DNA of 16,017 bases from an uncultured Pedobacter sp. (GTDB lineage Bacteria; Bacteroidota; Bacteroidia; Sphingobacteriales; Sphingobacteriaceae). A program made the translations under genes and the position numbers. Positions within the stretch are counted from its first letter, which is position 1. The number at the start of each line of letters is the position of its first letter. Where the stretch lies: the NCBI GenBank assembly GCA_946478755.1, contig CAMLDJ010000113.1:1-16017 (forward strand), written 5' to 3'. Shown in pieces: positions 15,070 through 16,017 of this stretch. The notes under the pieces were generated by a model. It worked only from the letters and a program-made list of their open reading frames with translations, did no database searches and was not told the origin of the DNA.

Positions 15070-16017
15070 TTAAATAAATAATACCCGAAATTTTATTGCA
15101 CCGTAAATGCGCCAGTAAACAGATAGCGTGGGAATCAATAGAGACGTCCAGATCATCTCCAATATATGATTGATTGATTTTTTGCTATTTTTTAGTCGCC
15201 TGATGATCAATTCTGTCAGTAAGATGATCAATCCTGCAAGGGAAAGAATCAGCATCTGCTTGTTATGGATGGCAAAGGAAAGAAGCAGCAATATCCATAA
15301 CAGGTTGATCGCATAGTAATCCCAAAGTGGTCTGACAGGAATTTTGTTTTTATATAATGTTGGGAATTTTCTGAAAAGTAAGGCATCATAACATCCTTTT
15401 TTTTGTTCTTTGATACTGATACCCCATGGGGCATCTCTTACCGGGTGCACCACTAAAGCTTCAGGGATGTGTATGATGGGAATGTCCTGGCTCAAAAGTT
15501 TGAACTGCAGGTCGGAATCTTCCCGGTAAGCCAGTTTAAATCTTTCATCAAATCCTCCGGTGCCGATCAGTGCTGTCTTTGAAGATGCACAGTTTGCGGT
15601 TATAAACTCTGCGTACTGCAAATTGGCCGTATTCAGTTCAAAGTCCGTAGGGTTTTCGGGTAAAGGCACCCGGGTTTGCCCGGTATAGGCAACCGGTCCC
15701 GATTGATCTCCGTACTGACTAAGGAAAGCCGCCAGCCAATTTTTATCTGGCAGGCAATCATCGTCAGTAAAGGCTACCAATTTTGCTTTAGCTTTTAGCC
15801 ACCCCAGGTTTCTGGCTGCTGCAGGTCCTTTTTTTTCAGTATGGTCATAGAAAAGATTGAGCTTTTTTTTCTTTAACCAGGGCATCAATGCCAGAAGTGT
15901 TTCGTTATCAGGTCCGTCGCTCACTACAATTACTTCGAAATCAGACTTCGGAATACTTTGCGCCACCAGTGCATTCAGGCATTTAGTCAACAGTTTCGGT
16001 CTGTTGAAAGTAGGAAT
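15070..16017 (-). CDS. GT2 glycosyltransferase with C-terminal membrane segments, 5' end outside window
   Basis: The frame is open to the right edge, so the N-terminus is missing; 315 residues are visible. The TTG at 15990 is an internal Leu codon within IPTFNRPKLLTKCLNAL, the usual start of GT2 domains, so only a few residues are probably lost. The GT-A domain shows IVVSDGPDN, GPAAARNLG, the metal-binding AFTDDDCLP, GGFDERFKLAYREDSDLQFKL and HIPEALVVHPV. About three hydrophobic segments follow near the C-terminus, so it is anchored in the inner membrane facing the cytoplasm. It likely builds a surface polysaccharide or lipid-linked glycan. It is upstream of the GT9 gene by 5 nt in one operon. 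Confidence 0.9.
   Translation of the reverse strand: MPTFNRPKLLTKCLNALVAQSIPKSDFEVIVVSDGPDNETLLALMPWLKKKKLNLFYDHTEKKGPAAARNLGWLKAKAKLVAFTDDDCLPDKNWLAAFLSQYGDQSGPVAYTGQTRVPLPENPTDFELNTANLQYAEFITANCASSKTALIGTGGFDERFKLAYREDSDLQFKLLSQDIPIIHIPEALVVHPVRDAPWGISIKEQKKGCYDALLFRKFPTLYKNKIPVRPLWDYYAINLLWILLLLSFAIHNKQMLILSLAGLIILLTELIIRRLKNSKKSINHILEMIWTSLLIPTLSVYWRIYGAIKFRVLFI

Overview
The window looks like a chromosomal segment of a Bacteroidota, most probably a member of the Sphingobacteriaceae (Pedobacter/Mucilaginibacter type). This is inferred from moderately AT-rich DNA, A/T-rich leaders mostly without Shine-Dalgarno sequences, one promoter matching the Bacteroidetes TTTG-N19-TAnnTTTG consensus exactly, and the style of the proteins. 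No database search was possible, so the taxon is an inference.

Left part (1-7303): a small acidic protein enters from the left edge on the + strand. A five-gene minus-strand operon (5650 down to 290) then encodes a fatty acid hydroxylase/sterol desaturase-type membrane di-iron enzyme, a phosphoribosyltransferase-fold protein, an erythromycin esterase-family protein, an exported beta-propeller protein and an MFS transporter. Spacing is 43 nt or less throughout, the last two genes overlap, and a consensus promoter lies upstream at 5831-5861. Divergent from it is a YciF-type ferritin-like stress protein (DUF892) with a clear intrinsic terminator, and convergent to that a DUF72 protein. This half looks like accessory or stress-related functions.

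Middle part (7744-14107, + strand): a heptose and glycan operon. A small acidic protein is followed by a GT4-like glycosyltransferase, then an unusual 638-residue fusion of a GT4 glycosyltransferase with a GmhA-like sedoheptulose-7-phosphate isomerase (SIS) domain. Next come GmhB (heptose bisphosphate phosphatase), HldE (heptose-7-phosphate kinase/adenylyltransferase) and a GT9 heptosyltransferase-family enzyme. Together these supply every step from sedoheptulose 7-phosphate to ADP-D-glycero-beta-D-manno-heptose plus enzymes to transfer it; the HldD epimerase is not in the window. Two near-identical 17-bp dyads sit between gmhB and hldE, three helical turns apart, and look like an operator.

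Right part (14081-16017, - strand): a second GT9 enzyme, whose 3' end overlaps the first GT9 gene tail-to-tail by 27 bp, and a GT2 glycosyltransferase with C-terminal membrane segments that runs off the right edge. The right half is thus a surface-glycan assembly locus arranged as two convergent operons. No tRNA, rRNA, CRISPR array, transposase or insertion sequence was seen.
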